Shown in pieces: positions 63,798 to 64,000 of a stretch of 64,000 nucleotides of DNA. Both the position numbers and the translations under genes were made by a program. Location: NCBI RefSeq assembly GCF_000688335.1, contig NZ_JHZX01000001.1, positions 186,001 through 250,000 on the forward strand, written 5' to 3'. This stretch comes from Sediminibacter sp. Hel_I_10 (GTDB lineage Bacteria; Bacteroidota; Bacteroidia; Flavobacteriales; Flavobacteriaceae). Within the stretch, counting starts at the first letter, position 1, and every line of letters begins with the position of its first letter. The notes under the pieces were generated by a model that made no database searches, was not told where the DNA came from, and worked only from the letters and a program-made list of their open reading frames with translations.

Positions 63798-64000
63798 TTA
63801 GTATTTATTTTTCAAAATGAATTGCTTTGGTGTTAGTGAAGTGTGTTTTTTAAAAGCCCTATTAAAAGTGGTTTTTGAATTAAACCCCGAATCAAGTGCA
63901 ATTCCCAAAAGCGTATTATCTATGTGATCGCCATTTTTTATTTTTTCTATAACTGCATCAATCCGTTTTAAATTTATGAAATCATTAAAATTCATATTGA
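63798..64000 (-). CDS. AraC-family regulator, C-terminal part (5' end outside window)
   Basis: An open frame runs from the stop at 63798 to the window edge with no stop. It encodes the end of an AraC helix-turn-helix domain (NFNDFINLKRIDAVIEKIKNG, LLGIALDSGFNSKTTFNRAFKKHTSLTPKQF). The ATG at 63995 is internal to the domain, so the gene certainly continues beyond 64000. It resembles the C-terminus of the regulator at 56556-57581 and probably controls the serine hydrolase gene 92 bp downstream. Confidence 0.85.
   Translation of the reverse strand, partial: NMNFNDFINLKRIDAVIEKIKNGDHIDNTLLGIALDSGFNSKTTFNRAFKKHTSLTPKQFILKNKY

Noticed and set aside
33553-64000. Prophage or conjugative element
   Set aside because: Apart from the recombinase no capsid, tail, relaxase, TraG/VirD4 or replication gene is seen, so only a site-specific integrase can be claimed.
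1-64000. CRISPR arrays, rRNA genes and insertion sequences
   Set aside because: No regularly spaced short repeats, no rRNA sequence and no transposase frame were found on either strand.

Overview
The window looks like a piece of a flavobacterial (Bacteroidota, Flavobacteriaceae) chromosome, probably marine. The signs are type IX secretion sorting tails on two surface proteins, Bacteroidota promoter boxes (TAnnTTTG, twice with TTTG about 20 bp upstream), many lipoboxes, a Bacteroidota-style tRNA-adjacent integrase, a laminarinase-type GH16 enzyme, and the run tpx-dgkA-ftsK-lolA-lptF/G-ribB. The sequence is AT-rich, visibly more so from about 51 kb to the right end.

Left third (1-12.9 kb, minus strand): the 5' part of an UMF1-type MFS transporter, an M48 lipoprotein protease, then a glycogen/alpha-glucan operon. 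Transcribed right to left it reads glgM-like GT4 synthase, glgC, glgE, maltokinase, glgB and a GH31 alpha-glucosidase. ADP-glucose from GlgC can be turned into maltose-1-phosphate by the GT4 enzyme, and maltokinase makes the same intermediate from maltose. GlgE polymerises it, GlgB branches the chain, and GH31 could process oligosaccharides. No trehalose synthase is present here.

Middle (13-33 kb): housekeeping genes on both strands. These are a lipoprotein MsrB, lipoamide dehydrogenase, KdsC-type phosphatase with a DUF2520 dehydrogenase, a TlpA-like thioredoxin lipoprotein, pheT with an overlapping PAP2 phosphatase, tpx, dgkA, ftsK, a LolA-like protein, an LptF/G permease, a RibBA protein whose cyclohydrolase half has lost its zinc ligands, GH16, a DegT-family aminotransferase, a thioredoxin-fold protein without CxxC, and a nitroreductase.

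At 33.2 kb a tRNA-Ser(UGA) is followed at once by a Bacteroidota-type tyrosine recombinase, the usual signature of an integration site. From there to the right end the content is accessory. It holds two CPBP membrane proteases (one frameshifted), a leucine-rich-repeat protein, a 2633-residue surface protein that joins a PhoD-like phosphatase, four LamG domains, two beta-sandwich domains, a PhoX-like phosphatase and a sorting tail, two tandem di-haem cytochrome c peroxidases, a T9SS cargo protein, and a TPR/LuxR-type regulator. Then come single small genes: erythromycin-esterase-like, a broken 2H phosphoesterase, AraC regulator plus Omp85-type barrel, a broken lipoprotein, an ankyrin protein, a lipoprotein, a serine hydrolase, and a partial AraC protein.

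The most unusual feature is in this accessory part. Two families of dispersed intergenic repeats (A, up to about 130-150 bp; B, about 260 bp) sit repeatedly at the 3' ends of single genes. Full A copies run from a GCTAAC-like box to ACGGTGTTA and contain internal hairpins, so gene plus repeat looks like an integron-type cassette (ORF plus attC). No integron integrase is visible, and several genes in this part are broken. This could be a decaying or mobilised-in-trans cassette array, but that is inference from comparisons made by eye.
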